The notes under the pieces were generated by a model. The model worked only from the letters and a program-made list of their open reading frames with translations. It made no database searches and was not told where the DNA came from. This document shows, piece by piece, positions 21,452 to 21,493 of a stretch of DNA of 21,493 nucleotides (position 1 is the stretch's first letter; each line of letters begins with the position of its first letter). The stretch is from Cuniculiplasma sp. (GTDB taxonomy: Archaea; Thermoplasmatota; Thermoplasmata; Thermoplasmatales; Thermoplasmataceae), in assembly GCA_023256455.1 (NCBI GenBank), contig JAGDXN010000056.1, positions 3,654 to 25,146 of the forward strand, read 5' to 3'. Made by a program: the position numbers and the translations under genes.

Positions 21452-21493
21452 GGGAACCTTTCTATTTACCCCATATATGACTGCCTGGGTGAA

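Noticed and set aside
1..21493. Search for mobile elements, integrases, restriction or defence systems.
   Set aside because: No transposase, integrase, nuclease-methylase pair, phage gene or inverted terminal repeat was recognised in any frame; the window is mostly ordinary chromosomal genes.

Overview
The window looks like a chromosomal segment of an archaeon, most likely an acidophilic euryarchaeon of the Thermoplasmatales type (inferred; no database was used). Evidence: TATA boxes centred about 24-28 nt upstream of start codons with no room for a leader, a tRNA gene without encoded CCA, heavy use of AGG/AGA and ATA codons, a long RmlA with a C-terminal beta-helix, archaeal RmlC, HPRT-like and PhoU-like (DUF47) families, and a short-Q-loop cytochrome bd oxidase. 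Twenty-six protein genes and one tRNA are supported. Coding density is very high.

Region by region. 1-3.9 kb is AT-rich and accessory-like: a large partial membrane protein with a sequon-rich ectodomain (minus strand, running off the left edge), a roughly 440-nt non-coding stretch, and an unrecognised 310-aa protein. tRNA-Glu(TTC) at 3949-4022 closes this region. 4.1-5.7 kb carries a purine-type phosphoribosyltransferase with a winged-helix-like tail, convergent with carbamate kinase. 5.9-9.8 kb is a respiratory block: an MqnD-family menaquinone enzyme, then cydA-cydB and a third, unrecognised multi-spanning membrane gene, all three overlapping. 9.8-10.7 kb has an unknown protein with an R-x4-H motif and a divergent HxlR-type regulator. 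10.8-14.2 kb is a complete dTDP-L-rhamnose pathway (rmlA-D-C-B). 14.3-15.8 kb is a DUF47 protein plus PiT phosphate permease. 15.8-17.4 kb is a two-gene minus-strand unit of unknown function. 17.5-21.5 kb has a MarC-family membrane protein, type I 3-dehydroquinate dehydratase, a winged-helix regulator, a small unknown protein, the 2'-5' RNA ligase family protein ThpR, gcvH-rlmE, and an unknown gene at the right edge.

How it works together: the MqnD-like enzyme could supply the quinone oxidised by the CydAB complex; RmlABCD makes dTDP-rhamnose for surface glycans, and the large membrane protein at the left edge may also belong to cell-surface glycosylation (weak inference). DUF47 and PiT form a standard phosphate-uptake pair. 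The most notable structural features are regulatory: single or interleaved TATA elements shared by divergent genes (a perfect 18-bp palindrome exactly midway between the aroD and regulator start codons), leaderless starts that include GTG and TTG, and tail-to-tail gene pairs that in every case overlap or are separated by at most 4 nt. No CRISPR array, transposase, integrase or phage gene was seen.
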